In this document: positions 1 through 7,235 of the stretch, in pieces
How the letters are laid out: every line of letters starts with the position of its first letter
How positions within the stretch are numbered: position 1 is the stretch's first letter
Assembly (NCBI GenBank): GCA_002344425.1
Contig: DDTV01000037.1
Location: 1-61,491, forward strand
Direction of reading: 5' to 3'
From: Candidatus Falkowbacteria bacterium UBA2355
Lineage (GTDB): Bacteria > Patescibacteriota > Patescibacteriia > Patescibacteriales > Patescibacteriaceae
Length of the DNA: 61,491 bases
Made by a program: the position numbers and the translations under genes
The notes under the pieces: generated by a model
Seen by the model: the letters and a program-made list of their open reading frames with translations, nothing else
Told to the model about the DNA's origin: nothing
Databases searched by the model: none

Positions 1-309
1 AAACCTTGTATTGCCGAAGGATCAGTGGTGCTTCATTTAAATGATCAAGACAGCATGGAAGATGAGCCCAAATTTGTTCATACTGTTTTTTATCATTTTT
101 ATCGCAATGAAGACTATGCCTTTCTTGAACCCGAACATACTTTAGGAGAAAATAAGGTCATAGCCAAAAATATTTACGGTAGCCGGATTAAAATCTTAGA
201 CAAGCTAGTTCATTTAATGAAGCGGGCCCAAACGTATAAACTCAAACCAGAGAAATTATTAGATCGTTATTTCAACACAATCAAACTACCTTTGTCAGTC
301 GACTATTAA
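1..309 (+). CDS. Hypothetical protein, 5'-truncated by the window edge
   Basis: The reading frame is open from the first base, so this is the C-terminal part of a longer protein (102 codons visible before the stop). The internal GTG codons at 25 and 28 are unlikely to be the true start because the frame continues upstream. The visible part is soluble and rich in charged and aromatic residues (FYHFYRNEDYAFLEPEH near the middle), with no membrane segment and no motif I recognise. A strong hairpin terminator follows the stop codon, so this is the last gene of its transcription unit. Function unknown. Confidence 0.6.
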   Translation, partial: KPCIAEGSVVLHLNDQDSMEDEPKFVHTVFYHFYRNEDYAFLEPEHTLGENKVIAKNIYGSRIKILDKLVHLMKRAQTYKLKPEKLLDRYFNTIKLPLSVDY

Positions 310-324
310 TATATAGCGGTTAAC

Positions 325-356
325 AAAACGGGGCTTCCAGAGGAAGTCCCGTTTTT
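325..356 (+). terminator. Rho-independent terminator
   Basis: An 11-bp stem (acggggcttcc / ggaagtcccgt, one G-T pair) with a 3-nt loop is followed by a T run. It lies 16 nt after the stop of the partial gene. The stem is flanked by A and T runs, so it could also serve the convergent minus-strand gene ending at 374. Confidence 0.85.
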
Positions 357-373
357 AATTGGTTGAAAGGATT

Positions 374-910
374 TTATAAAGAATCCTGACCGTCTTCAAC
401 CATTATATTGCTCGAACCGGTCGTACTTTGGAGTTGGCCGCAAACTTTAAGGTCAGCTTTGTATTTGGTCCAAGCCGCCTTGTGCGCTGTTTTAGCTGTT
501 TCAGCGCTGGCTTTTACTGATTTTTTGAAAGTATCAAGACAGGCGCGATTAGCTTCACGCTGTTCAGCGGCAGTAGCTTTATCAATCGCCGCTTTTTGAC
601 AAGTCGTTCGGGCATCAATCGCCGCGGTCATGGCGTTGGAATTGGCCGTAATAGCCGCCTTAAGAGAAATATCCTTTGTTTCAATGGCGGTTTTGACACA
701 GGCAGCGGCTTCCGGTCGGACCAAGACAAAACTGTTGTCGCGGCGGCGACCAAACAAATCTTTGCCGCGCTTGATAATATCTTTAAACTCTTTAATTTGT
801 GAAGGACCCGGAACTTTTTCCCGATCGTCATTGGGTTCGTTCTCCCTTGCCAAGGCGATTGAACCGACGATTAAGGACAGCGCGACAAGCGCGATGATAC
901 TCTTTTTCAT
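374..910 (-). CDS. Exported Ala/Lys-rich helical protein
   Basis: The 178-residue product begins with a clear signal peptide: MKKS, a hydrophobic stretch to about residue 20, then SIALA-R, a plausible signal peptidase I site. The mature part is charged up to about residue 65, then an Ala-rich stretch (about 68-160) expected to form long helices. It carries four cysteines (in EAAACVK, RTTCQK, NRACLD and KVCGQ) that could form disulfides outside the cytoplasm. Proteins of this general look are frequent hypothetical exported proteins in Parcubacteria; no function is assigned. The start has no Shine-Dalgarno sequence. It is divergent from the gene at 1045. Confidence 0.75.
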   Translation of the reverse strand: MKKSIIALVALSLIVGSIALARENEPNDDREKVPGPSQIKEFKDIIKRGKDLFGRRRDNSFVLVRPEAAACVKTAIETKDISLKAAITANSNAMTAAIDARTTCQKAAIDKATAAEQREANRACLDTFKKSVKASAETAKTAHKAAWTKYKADLKVCGQLQSTTGSSNIMVEDGQDSL

Positions 911-1028
911 AATATGCTTAATTTAATGCCAAAATGGCTTAATTAATAAACCCAGAAAATTAAACGAAAAACTCTTACTATTGTTTCATCGACGTTGGAA
1001 CGGTAATTTGCTAATATTAAGATAGCTA

Positions 1029-1034
1029 TATAAT
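1029..1034 (+). promoter_or_regulatory. -10 box (TATAAT) before the 1045 gene
   Basis: A perfect TATAAT lies 10 nt before the ATG at 1045, with only a weak -35 candidate (tttgct at 1007-1012, 16-nt spacer). The transcript would have a leader of only about 3-4 nt. Confidence 0.5.
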
Positions 1035-1044
1035 TATACACCCT

Positions 1045-1335
1045 ATGAGCGAAACCTTTAATCTTTCATTTGATAAGTCAAATCTTCAACATATTGAAGA
1101 TTCGCACTTAACAGAACTTAGTAATTTCGAGTCGCAGGTCAACAATCCTTCTTTGAACGACAAGATCGTCGAAGATCAATTTTGGGCACTCTGCGCTGAA
1201 GGAGATGATAATAAAATAAAACAGGCAATTGCTTTATTTAAGAGCAGTCGAGAAGATTACTATAAAAAAGAAATTGAAGACGCTTTGTTAAATGATAAGC
1301 GCTTCGCACATTTTGTGGAGATAGAGACAGCCTAG
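1045..1335 (+). CDS. Small acidic hypothetical protein
   Basis: A 96-residue soluble, acidic protein with no signal peptide, membrane segment or motif I recognise. Predicted helices lie in the second half (DNKIKQAIALFKSS, then a KKEIED segment). The ATG follows a TATAAT box at 1029-1034 closely and has no Shine-Dalgarno sequence. The DMT transporter gene begins 4 nt after its stop, so the two are probably co-transcribed. It is more AT-rich than the core genes. Function unknown. Confidence 0.6.
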   Translation: MSETFNLSFDKSNLQHIEDSHLTELSNFESQVNNPSLNDKIVEDQFWALCAEGDDNKIKQAIALFKSSREDYYKKEIEDALLNDKRFAHFVEIETA

Positions 1336-1339
1336 ATTT

Positions 1340-2206
1340 ATGGGCAGTGTCTTTGCTTTACTTGCTTTTGTCGCTTGGGGCTTAGGCGACTTTCTAATTC
1401 AAAAAACCACGCGTCGTTTCGGCGATTGGTTGTCATTATTTTACATTACCGCTTCGGCGGCGATTATTTTATTTCCTTTTGTTTATCGCGATATCCCGGA
1501 ATTGTTTGCGATTGAAACTTTGCCCGACCTGCGCATTTTATTATTAGCTAGTATTGTTTCTACAATAGCGGCTTTATGTCTTTTCGAAGGTTTGAAGCGC
1601 GGTAAGATTGCGATTATCGATCCGATCTTTGCTTTTGAAGTTGTTGTCACCGCCTTATTAGCCCGAATATTTTTAGGCGAGCAACTTATTCCTTTGCAAT
1701 TTATTTGCGTTGGTATTCTAGTGCTCGGTATTATTTTAATTTCAATTAAATCTTTTTCCCATTTTAAAAATATCAAGCTTGAGTCGGGCATAATTTTTGC
1801 AATTTTTGCAACTTTGGCAATGGGCGCGGAAAATTTTCTCAATGGTTTGGGCGCGCGCTTGACCGATGCCTTGATGGTTAATTGGTTTATCAGCGTTTTT
1901 ATTACTCTAGTAACTTTTTCCTATATTGCTTTTAGGGGTCAATTAAGAGAAATGATTGTTGATATTAAACGGCGACCGGGATTAATAGCCGCCGTATCAC
2001 TGGCTGATAATCTCGGTTGGATTGCATATTCTTACAGCATGACTTATATCCCAATCGCCTTGGCGACCGGCATCAGCGAAGGCTATATTGCCCTTGCGGC
2101 TATGCTCGGTTTGTTCATCAATAAAGAAAAAATAAAAAAACACCAATTTTTAGGATTGGTGATTACTATCGGCGCCGCCTTGATATTGGCTTTTAATACC
2201 GGCTGA
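1340..2206 (+). CDS. EamA/DMT-family transporter
   Basis: The 288-residue integral membrane protein has about ten hydrophobic helices in two similar halves, the layout of the drug/metabolite (EamA) transporter superfamily. Family-like signatures are the N-terminal FAWGLGDFLIQK, the LLARIFLGEQL segment closing the first repeat, and ATGISEGYIALAAMLG in the second repeat. Family members export or import small metabolites or amino acids; the substrate cannot be read from sequence. The start lies 4 nt after the 1045-1335 gene. The 3' end is convergent with the GerMN lipoprotein gene, with only 4 nt between stops. Confidence 0.85.
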   Translation: MGSVFALLAFVAWGLGDFLIQKTTRRFGDWLSLFYITASAAIILFPFVYRDIPELFAIETLPDLRILLLASIVSTIAALCLFEGLKRGKIAIIDPIFAFEVVVTALLARIFLGEQLIPLQFICVGILVLGIILISIKSFSHFKNIKLESGIIFAIFATLAMGAENFLNGLGARLTDALMVNWFISVFITLVTFSYIAFRGQLREMIVDIKRRPGLIAAVSLADNLGWIAYSYSMTYIPIALATGISEGYIALAAMLGLFINKEKIKKHQFLGLVITIGAALILAFNTG

Positions 2207-2210
2207 TTTT

Positions 2211-2705
2211 TCAGGGTTGGAATAATTCTTCCGGCTCGAACCTGACTGATTGAACGCCGTTGAATTGTTTGGCGGTGGCTTCGATTTGAGCCCAAAGAAT
2301 CGCCGCGCGGCAGGCGCCGCCGCCGGTTTTGTTTTGCGGGTCAAGGAAGCGAAGGGTTAAAACTCCTTCGGTCAAATCAAATGATTCGAGACGGACGCCG
2401 GGCAAGGGAAATTCGGTCGTAATACCTTGTTCTTTTTCCGCGGCAGTTAACTCGCCTTTAAGTAATAAATCGAGCGTGTCTTTCAGTATCGTATTGCTCG
2501 GCGCGATGACGCTCTCAACGCCGACCAGACCTTGCGCCGAGCACAAAATATTACCACTCGCGTCTTTATCTTTATCCGCAGAGTAATAGTAGAGCGTCAC
2601 TTTTGAGGCCTCGAGCGGCTCAAGGGCCTCATCAGGAATAATAACGCGGCTGGTTGAGCAGGCACTTAATAGTAAAATAAAAAAAATTAAAAAAATAAAT
2701 TTCAT
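2211..2705 (-). CDS. GerMN-domain lipoprotein
   Basis: The chosen start (2705) gives a 164-residue protein with a lipoprotein signal: MKFIF, a hydrophobic stretch and the lipobox LSAC with Cys at residue 16. An upstream ATG at 2762 would add 19 residues without signal character and would lie across the repeat at 2728-2755. The mature domain (about 40-160) has the GerMN pattern: VTLYYYSAD, then VIAPSNTILKDTLDLLL, then FDLTEGVLTLRF. GerMN domains occur in GerM and LpqB envelope proteins. It is probably anchored outside the membrane, perhaps with a cell-wall role. It is the last gene downstream of the repeat-punctuated cluster. Confidence 0.8.
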   Translation of the reverse strand: MKFIFLIFFILLLSACSTSRVIIPDEALEPLEASKVTLYYYSADKDKDASGNILCSAQGLVGVESVIAPSNTILKDTLDLLLKGELTAAEKEQGITTEFPLPGVRLESFDLTEGVLTLRFLDPQNKTGGGACRAAILWAQIEATAKQFNGVQSVRFEPEELFQP

Positions 2706-2727
2706 ATAGGGGGATATTTTTAAGTTT

Positions 2728-2755
2728 TGGGTCGTTGATGAACTTATCTTATAAT
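2728..2755 (-). repeat. Cassette repeat copy A
   Basis: First of four 27-28-bp direct repeats (minus-strand consensus TTATAARATAA followed by RTYCATCAACGACCCA). It lies between the stop of the 2770-3441 gene and the start of the GerMN gene and differs from copy C at only two positions. Confidence 0.85.
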
Positions 2756-2769
2756 CAAGCATTAAGATG

Positions 2770-3441
2770 CTAGGCAGCCTGGTCCATTTCGTCGAAATTC
2801 TCGTCTATGTTATCTTCAGTTGTTTCGACTTCTTTCGACTTATTCATATATTCGACCAATAACCCGAGGATCATTTGCTTTACTTCGGGGTTAGAATTGT
2901 AGAAGATATCTTTTTCCACTACTTCTCCATGGAACTGCGATAATATTTTTTTATCTATTATAACCTCATTCCAGCAGGGCATTTTACGGAGGGTTTCGGC
3001 TAAATCATCAGTAATAGCTAGTACTGCGGGAATTTTTTCGCTTTTACCAAGAGAAAGAAATAGGTCATAGCCTCCTCGCATGGTTTTAGGAGCAAAGTGC
3101 GTCGGCGTAAATACGTTATATTTATTAAATCCAAGAATAAAGCCTTTTTCTTTATCTCCAAAGGCATATGTTTTATCCGTGCTGCCGTTTTCAAAAAAAT
3201 GTCGGATAAAGGCTTCTTGAGGAAGCGGGTCGCGTCCACGGCGTTCCATCGCGCTAGAGTACCAGGAATAAATGTCATTAACGGAGACTTCCTTATATAT
3301 TTCTTCAGTGTCTACTAAAGAAAATTCTTTAGATTTTTTTTCACTGCTTTCTTTTTCATTATTAGCCTCTAGTAGCCCTTCGTTAATCTGAGACTCAATT
3401 TCTGATTTAGTGAATGGGTTCCAAAATTTTTCATTATTCAT
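2770..3441 (-). CDS. Hypothetical soluble protein in the repeat-flanked cluster
   Basis: A 223-residue protein with charged, probably disordered ends (a Glu/Lys/Ser-rich first 45 residues and an acidic tail) around a compact middle (about 55-200) containing NDIYSWYSSAMERRGRDPLP and a central region rich in Phe, Gly and Tyr. There is no signal peptide and no recognised motif. The gene is AT-rich and lacks a Shine-Dalgarno sequence. It is bounded by repeat copy A after its stop and copy B 12 nt before its start, as expected of a cassette-like unit. Function unknown. Confidence 0.65.
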   Translation of the reverse strand: MNNEKFWNPFTKSEIESQINEGLLEANNEKESSEKKSKEFSLVDTEEIYKEVSVNDIYSWYSSAMERRGRDPLPQEAFIRHFFENGSTDKTYAFGDKEKGFILGFNKYNVFTPTHFAPKTMRGGYDLFLSLGKSEKIPAVLAITDDLAETLRKMPCWNEVIIDKKILSQFHGEVVEKDIFYNSNPEVKQMILGLLVEYMNKSKEVETTEDNIDENFDEMDQAA

Positions 3442-3453
3442 AGGTATATTTTT

Positions 3454-3480
3454 TGGGTCGTGAATCGACTTATTTTATAA
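3454..3480 (-). repeat. Cassette repeat copy B (most diverged)
   Basis: Shares tgggtcgt and acttattttataa with the other copies but has a changed centre. It overlaps the last codons and stop of the 3470-4105 gene, so the repeat supplies that protein's C-terminal VIK and stop. Confidence 0.75.
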
Positions 3481-4105
3481 CTGTAAATAAGCGGGTAGCT
3501 TTTGATAGGCATTCTTTGAAATCCTTTCCCATATCTATATAAGTCAGATTTTGTTTTTTGGCTTCTTTCCTAAAATATGAACTATAGGCCGATATCATCC
3601 CCGCGATTTTATAGTATATTCTTTCATCCTTAGTCTTTGTAACAAACCAATCTGTCGGCGAAGAATACGTGCGGGCCGATGTTACGATTTCGTTTATATT
3701 TTCACGTCCGAGAAAGACTGATTTGAGTTTCTGGTGTTTTTTCATGAGTCGTTTTACCAGCCGGGGATGGATGTGATGACCCTCGATAATGAAATTATGC
3801 TCGTTGTACGTTTCTTCGACTATGAACAACTCTATCGCTGGCCAGACGGTTTTTGCTTGGGTTATATATGCACGGGATATTTGAAGGGCAGTATAGCGAG
3901 TATACATCTTGTCATTGCTCTGTCGGGTCCTTTCCCGCAGTATGTTCTTTGGAAAGAGTTTCGGGTAGCGGTTTCGGGGGACATATCGCGAAACAATAGT
4001 TTCGAGCGTATCGGTCGAAATCCACGGTATGTTCATTTTTTTAGCCAATTGCTTGGCTAAAAGCGTCTTGCCTGACCGCGGCGAACCGCCAATAAGATAT
4101 ATCAT
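3470..4105 (-). CDS. P-loop kinase-like protein
   Basis: The 211-residue protein starts with a Walker A motif (GGSPRSGKT, residues 6-14) directly after the first beta strand, the arrangement of small nucleoside/metabolite kinases and 2-phosphoglycerate-kinase-like proteins. A second strand, NFIIEGHHIHP near residue 107, resembles the Walker B and substrate-sensing segment of that group. The lid region is rich in Lys and Arg. The substrate cannot be inferred. The start follows an extended -10 box with 6 nt between, so the mRNA may be leaderless. AT-rich; sits between repeat copies B and C. Confidence 0.7.
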   Translation of the reverse strand: MIYLIGGSPRSGKTLLAKQLAKKMNIPWISTDTLETIVSRYVPRNRYPKLFPKNILRERTRQSNDKMYTRYTALQISRAYITQAKTVWPAIELFIVEETYNEHNFIIEGHHIHPRLVKRLMKKHQKLKSVFLGRENINEIVTSARTYSSPTDWFVTKTKDERIYYKIAGMISAYSSYFRKEAKKQNLTYIDMGKDFKECLSKATRLFTVIK

Positions 4106-4111
4106 ACTATC

Positions 4112-4117
4112 AGTATA
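4112..4117 (-). promoter_or_regulatory. Extended -10 box for the P-loop kinase; predicted leaderless start
   Basis: On the minus strand TGGTATACT is followed by six bases (GATAGT) and then the ATG at 4105. The usual 6-7 nt between -10 box and transcription start would put +1 on the start codon. Confidence 0.6.
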
Positions 4118-4120
4118 CCA

Positions 4121-4145
4121 AAAACAGCCCGAAAAGGCTGCTTTT
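4121..4145 (-). terminator. Probable terminator hairpin inside the repeat cluster
   Basis: On the minus strand AAAAGCAGCC, TTTTC, GGGCTGTTTTT forms a short stem followed by T residues. It lies between repeat copy C and the -10 box of the kinase gene and would separate the two transcription units. Confidence 0.6.
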
Positions 4146-4150
4146 GTGTT

Positions 4151-4178
4151 TGGGTCGTTGATGGATTTATCTTATAAT
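4151..4178 (-). repeat. Cassette repeat copy C
   Basis: A 28-bp copy matching copy A at 26 of 28 positions. It abuts the TAA stop of the small Cys-rich protein gene (4178-4447). Confidence 0.85.
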
Positions 4179-4447
4179 TATTTTATTCCACAACAGTCCG
4201 AAGGTATTCTTTCATTTATCCGACCGTCTTCATAGAGCCCCCTTCCTTGTTTACAGGAATAGGTGACCCCAAAACAGGTAGAATTAAAACTGAGCCATGC
4301 TTCATTTTTATATTTTTTGTAGCCTAAACACCGACAGTCAGCAAGACTTGCTTCATCAGTTTGATTGAAGATGCCTGACCCGCTCTTCTTGGGGAAAAAG
4401 AACGCTACTATAAGTAGTATTATTATAAACAAGATAAACTTTTTCAT
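4178..4447 (-). CDS. Small membrane-anchored or secreted six-cysteine protein
   Basis: An 89-residue protein with a single N-terminal hydrophobic segment (residues 4-18) followed by a short linker and a compact Cys-rich domain. The six cysteines are at 38, 40, 58, 65, 85 and 86 (patterns DCRCLG, STCFGVTYSC and DCCG), which suggests three disulfides in an extracytoplasmic mini-domain. No classic signal peptidase site is obvious, so it may stay anchored. The ATG is 4 nt after repeat copy D; repeat copy C follows the stop directly. Similar small CxC-type exported proteins are, to my recollection, seen in Parcubacteria; function unknown. Confidence 0.7.
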   Translation of the reverse strand: MKKFILFIIILLIVAFFFPKKSGSGIFNQTDEASLADCRCLGYKKYKNEAWLSFNSTCFGVTYSCKQGRGLYEDGRINERIPSDCCGIK

Positions 4448-4451
4448 ATTA

Positions 4452-4479
4452 TGGGTCGTTGATGGATTTATTTTATAAA
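4452..4479 (-). repeat. Cassette repeat copy D
   Basis: A 28-bp copy nearly identical to copy C, lying between the cupin stop (4481) and the ATG of the Cys-rich protein (4447). Confidence 0.85.
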
Positions 4480-4480
4480 A

Positions 4481-4765
4481 TTATGTGTTGCCTCTATCTA
4501 TAACAATTTCTATATCAGTCAGAGCAATTAATTTATGATATGTATTTGAAGGAATTTCGAATTTTACCGGAGCTTTAACTATTTGTGTTTCGTCACCAAT
4601 TGTTAATTCTATTTCTCCTGCAACTAAATAAATAATTTCATGATCGTCATGTTGATGATTAGCGCTAATAGATCCTTTTTTCCGAAAAATAAAATTAGCC
4701 TTACCGCAATCGTAAATTACGCCTCGTTCATCAGATTTAATAATTTTTATTTCTTCTAGCTTCAT
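4481..4765 (-). CDS. Single-domain cupin
   Basis: Starting at the ATG at 4765 gives a 94-residue protein; the longer frame would run into tRNA-His and is rejected. Cupin motif 1 is intact: H37-x-H39-x3-E43-x6-G50. Motif 2 is recognisable as P72-x-N-x2-H77. The metal-binding set (two His, Glu, third His) is therefore present, and the fold should be a small metal-binding beta barrel. Single-domain cupins include isomerases, dioxygenases and sugar-binding proteins, so the activity is open. The ATG is 3 nt beyond the tRNA-His 3' end with no promoter between. AT-rich, first unit of the repeat-flanked series. Confidence 0.8.
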   Translation of the reverse strand: MKLEEIKIIKSDERGVIYDCGKANFIFRKKGSISANHQHDDHEIIYLVAGEIELTIGDETQIVKAPVKFEIPSNTYHKLIALTDIEIVIDRGNT

Positions 4766-4768
4766 TTG

Positions 4769-4840
4769 GGTGCCTAGAGGGAATTGAACCCTCGCTAACG
4801 GGACCACAACCCGCTGTTCTACCATTAAACTATAGGCACC
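4769..4840 (-). tRNA. tRNA-His (GTG)
   Basis: A cloverleaf on the minus strand: acceptor GTGCCTA / TAGGCAC, a D arm with TGGTAGAACA, anticodon loop TTGTGGT (GTG), and a T arm with GGTTCAATTCC. The extra G at -1 (4840) opposite C73 is encoded, as is typical for tRNA-His. CCA is not fully encoded. The cupin ATG follows 3 nt later. Confidence 0.95.
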
Positions 4841-4889
4841 ATATATTGCCTCATCGGCTTTCTGATAATGCTATATTTTCTCTAAAAAA

Positions 4890-6116
4890 TCAAGAGTGGC
4901 GTATAGCAAAGATAGTTTTATGCGCCAAACGGATAATCGAGTGCAAGGGGCGGCGGCGATATTTTTCTTCAACTAAAAATATTACCGCAAAGACAAAACT
5001 GACAAGACTGACTACACCGGCGACGATCAAGGCCAGACTAGGAGTAAGCGAAAAGATATAACCGAACATAATCGGTCCAATAATCATAGAAAGGGCGCTG
5101 ATGGCCGACAAGGCGCCCAGGGCGCCGCCTTGTTTGTTTTCTTCCGTCTTATGCGACAAGTCGCTTATCATAGTAATGCGCCAAGCCGGTCTGATTAATT
5201 GTTCAAGCAAGAAGCCGGCTAAGAAAATTCCGTACATTGGCGCCGCCATAAACAAGAAGCACAAGGCAATCAATAGCGGAAGAATAAAAATTATTTTATG
5301 TTCATTTAACAATTTCAGCCAAAAATATTTTAAGCCCGGCGTTTGGCTAATGGCGGACAAAAAAGCCCCGGCGGCAAAGAGAACGAGGATGGCGCTGGAG
5401 GGAATATTCATAATATCTTTCATATACAGAGTGAAGATGGCGTTGGTGCCGGACATAGCCAAACCGAAAATGAACCAAGACAAATATCCCGGAATGAGTA
5501 TTTTGTGAGTTCGCAATTCTTCGCGCAAGGAAAAATTTATCCGAGTTGTTTTGCTTGTTTTGCCGCCTTCATTGGGCAGAAAGACCAGCATACATAGCGC
5601 TATCAAAGCAAAGGCGAGCGCAATTATAAAATAGGCCAAGGAATAATTTTCATTGGCAAACAAGCTGGTTGCAAACGGTGCAAAAATCGCCGAAACGCTG
5701 ATTATGGTTCCGATAAATCCCAGCATGACGGTGCGATCGTTTTGCGCGTCTTTTCCAACAACGACATAGCTTTGGACTATGGGCAAACATGAAGCCGCCA
5801 ATCCCAAGAAAAGTGCCGCGATGATAAAGTCGCCCGTTGCTTGCGCACGAGACATTAAGAGCCAAGCGACAGCGCCGGCCAAAGCCGTACTGATAAGTAA
5901 TTTTTTACGGCCGATTTTATCCGACAGCCAGCCGCCGATGCTGGAACTTACTAATAGAGAAGCCGATAAAAAAGAAAAGAATGAGGCAATGACAATGGGC
6001 GCGATATTCGCTTGGCGCGCCTGCAGGGAAACCAAGGGAGGAAACAGCACGCCCCCGGCCGCTTCAATGAAAATTAAAGAGAATAACAAAATATATGTTG
6101 AGCGGGTGATTGGCAT
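4890..6116 (-). CDS. Major facilitator superfamily transporter
   Basis: The 408-residue product has about twelve hydrophobic helices. The MFS signature loop GGWLSDKIGRKKLL lies between helices 2 and 3 (about residues 60-73), and the two six-helix halves are joined by a charged linker (NEGGKTSKTTRINFSLREE, near 200). This fits a proton-driven exporter, perhaps for drugs or metabolites; the substrate is not readable. The start is only 10 nt beyond tRNA-Arg with no Shine-Dalgarno sequence, so the tRNA promoter may drive it. Its C-terminus ends about 50 nt before tRNA-His on the same strand. Confidence 0.88.
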   Translation of the reverse strand: MPITRSTYILLFSLIFIEAAGGVLFPPLVSLQARQANIAPIVIASFFSFLSASLLVSSSIGGWLSDKIGRKKLLISTALAGAVAWLLMSRAQATGDFIIAALFLGLAASCLPIVQSYVVVGKDAQNDRTVMLGFIGTIISVSAIFAPFATSLFANENYSLAYFIIALAFALIALCMLVFLPNEGGKTSKTTRINFSLREELRTHKILIPGYLSWFIFGLAMSGTNAIFTLYMKDIMNIPSSAILVLFAAGAFLSAISQTPGLKYFWLKLLNEHKIIFILPLLIALCFLFMAAPMYGIFLAGFLLEQLIRPAWRITMISDLSHKTEENKQGGALGALSAISALSMIIGPIMFGYIFSLTPSLALIVAGVVSLVSFVFAVIFLVEEKYRRRPLHSIIRLAHKTIFAIRHS

Positions 6117-6126
6117 GGGAGTGATG

Positions 6127-6198
6127 TGCCCTCGGTAGGAATCGAACCTACATCTAGAGATTAGAAGTCTCCTGTTCTATCCATTGAACTACGAGGAC
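6127..6198 (-). tRNA. tRNA-Arg (TCT)
   Basis: The minus-strand cloverleaf has acceptor GTCCTCG / CGAGGGC, D arm TGGATAGAACA, anticodon stem GGAGA / TCTCT with loop CTTCTAA (anticodon TCT), T arm GTAGGTTCGATTCCTAC, and A as discriminator. No CCA is encoded. It is 10 nt upstream of the MFS start. Confidence 0.95.
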
Positions 6199-6231
6199 GT
6201 TTCGTAAAATTAGCTAAAATTTGCCATTTTG

Positions 6232-7149
6232 TCAATTGCTTTTTCTGCGCTTGCCGTGAAAAGCTTGATAGACATCGCGCAGTTGCTGGTCGGTAATATG
6301 GGTATAGACCTGCGTTGTCGTAATCGACGAATGTCCGAGCATCGCCTGCACGCTTCTGATATCGGCGCCGTTCATCAATAAGTCGGTAGCATAGCTGTGG
6401 CGCATTGTATGGGGCGTTACCCGTTTCATAATTCCGGCCAGTCGCGCATAACGCGAAACAAGTCTTTCAATCGAGCGCGGCGTAATCGGGAAAAGCAATG
6501 GATTCGGATCAGTGCGGTCGGCCAAATATTTTTTTATCCAAAGTCGCGCGGTATCGGAAAGAAATACTAAGCGCAGTTTTGAACCTTTGCCTCGCACCGT
6601 AAATTCAGGTTTGTTCAGATTGATATCTTCAACTTTCAACTTAGCTAATTCGCTGACGCGCAGTCCGGTGGAAAATAAAGTTTCTAGCATCGCTTTATCA
6701 CGCAACTGTTGCAGGCCCTTGGCATGGTCTATTGGCATTTCCAAAATTCTTTCCAAATCAGAACCCTCGAGAAAATCAACTTGGCGCGGCGCCTGTTTGG
6801 CTAATTCGATCTTTTCCGGCTCAAGCGTTTTTACGTCGTTTTTAATCAGATATTTTAAAAAGGTGCGCAAGGCGATGAGGTGGTAGTTCTGCGTATTTTT
6901 TTTAATGTTGTCTTGCAAGCGCGCCGGAAGGCGATTAAGGTGGAGCCGGAATTGATGGACCAGCATTTTTGAAATCGCTTCAGGTTTCGCAACGCCGCGC
7001 TGGCGGGCAAAATCAGCAAAGCGCTTGAGAAAGAAACCGTAATTTCTTAAGGTGAGATTGGACAGGCCGCGTTCGACTTCGAGATATTCCAAAAAATCCG
7101 TGATGGCGCGGTCGAGCTGATTTATTTTTTTGGCGGTTTTCTCGCTCAT
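6232..7149 (-). CDS. Tyrosine recombinase, XerC/XerD-like
   Basis: At 305 residues this has the standard Xer length. The SAM-like core-binding domain covers about 10-105 (FLEYLEVERGLSNLTLRNY) and the catalytic domain about 125-295. The catalytic set is complete: R164 (TGLRVSEL), Lys in GKGSK (188-191), H247-x-x-R250 (HTMRH), H273 (LGHSS) and Tyr282 (VYTH). It should cut and rejoin a dif-like site to resolve chromosome dimers. A role on the nearby repeats is conceivable but unsupported. A TTGATA-17-TACAAT promoter ends 7 nt before the ATG, which predicts a leaderless mRNA. Confidence 0.92.
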   Translation of the reverse strand: MSEKTAKKINQLDRAITDFLEYLEVERGLSNLTLRNYGFFLKRFADFARQRGVAKPEAISKMLVHQFRLHLNRLPARLQDNIKKNTQNYHLIALRTFLKYLIKNDVKTLEPEKIELAKQAPRQVDFLEGSDLERILEMPIDHAKGLQQLRDKAMLETLFSTGLRVSELAKLKVEDINLNKPEFTVRGKGSKLRLVFLSDTARLWIKKYLADRTDPNPLLFPITPRSIERLVSRYARLAGIMKRVTPHTMRHSYATDLLMNGADIRSVQAMLGHSSITTTQVYTHITDQQLRDVYQAFHGKRRKSN

Positions 7150-7156
7150 GTCTCAT

Positions 7157-7185
7157 ATTGTACGACGTCTTGATTTTTTTATCAA
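7157..7185 (-). promoter_or_regulatory. Sigma-70-type promoter of the recombinase gene, leaderless
   Basis: Minus strand: TTGATA (7180-7185), a 17-nt spacer, TACAAT (7157-7162), then 7 nt to the ATG at 7149. A normal +1 would fall on or next to the start codon. Confidence 0.65.
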
Positions 7186-7235
7186 TTTATAGTAAAGTAA
7201 TTTTATTCATTATTAATGTCCCTTATCTTGGAGAT

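Noticed and set aside
2706..2762. N-terminal extension of the GerMN lipoprotein
   Set aside because: It would lie across repeat copy A and bury the clear lipoprotein signal peptide 19 residues inside the protein.
2728..4479. The repeats as integron attC sites
   Set aside because: They lack the paired RYYYAAC / GTTRRRY core sites and imperfect palindrome of attC, and no IntI-type integrase is adjacent. The Xer-like gene at 6232 looks like an ordinary dif recombinase.
2728..4479. A CRISPR array
   Set aside because: The repeats are 300-730 bp apart with coding genes between, not short spacers, and no cas genes are present.
4766..4825. Cupin start inside tRNA-His
   Set aside because: The extra 20 residues are translated tRNA sequence; the ATG at 4765 gives a complete cupin domain.
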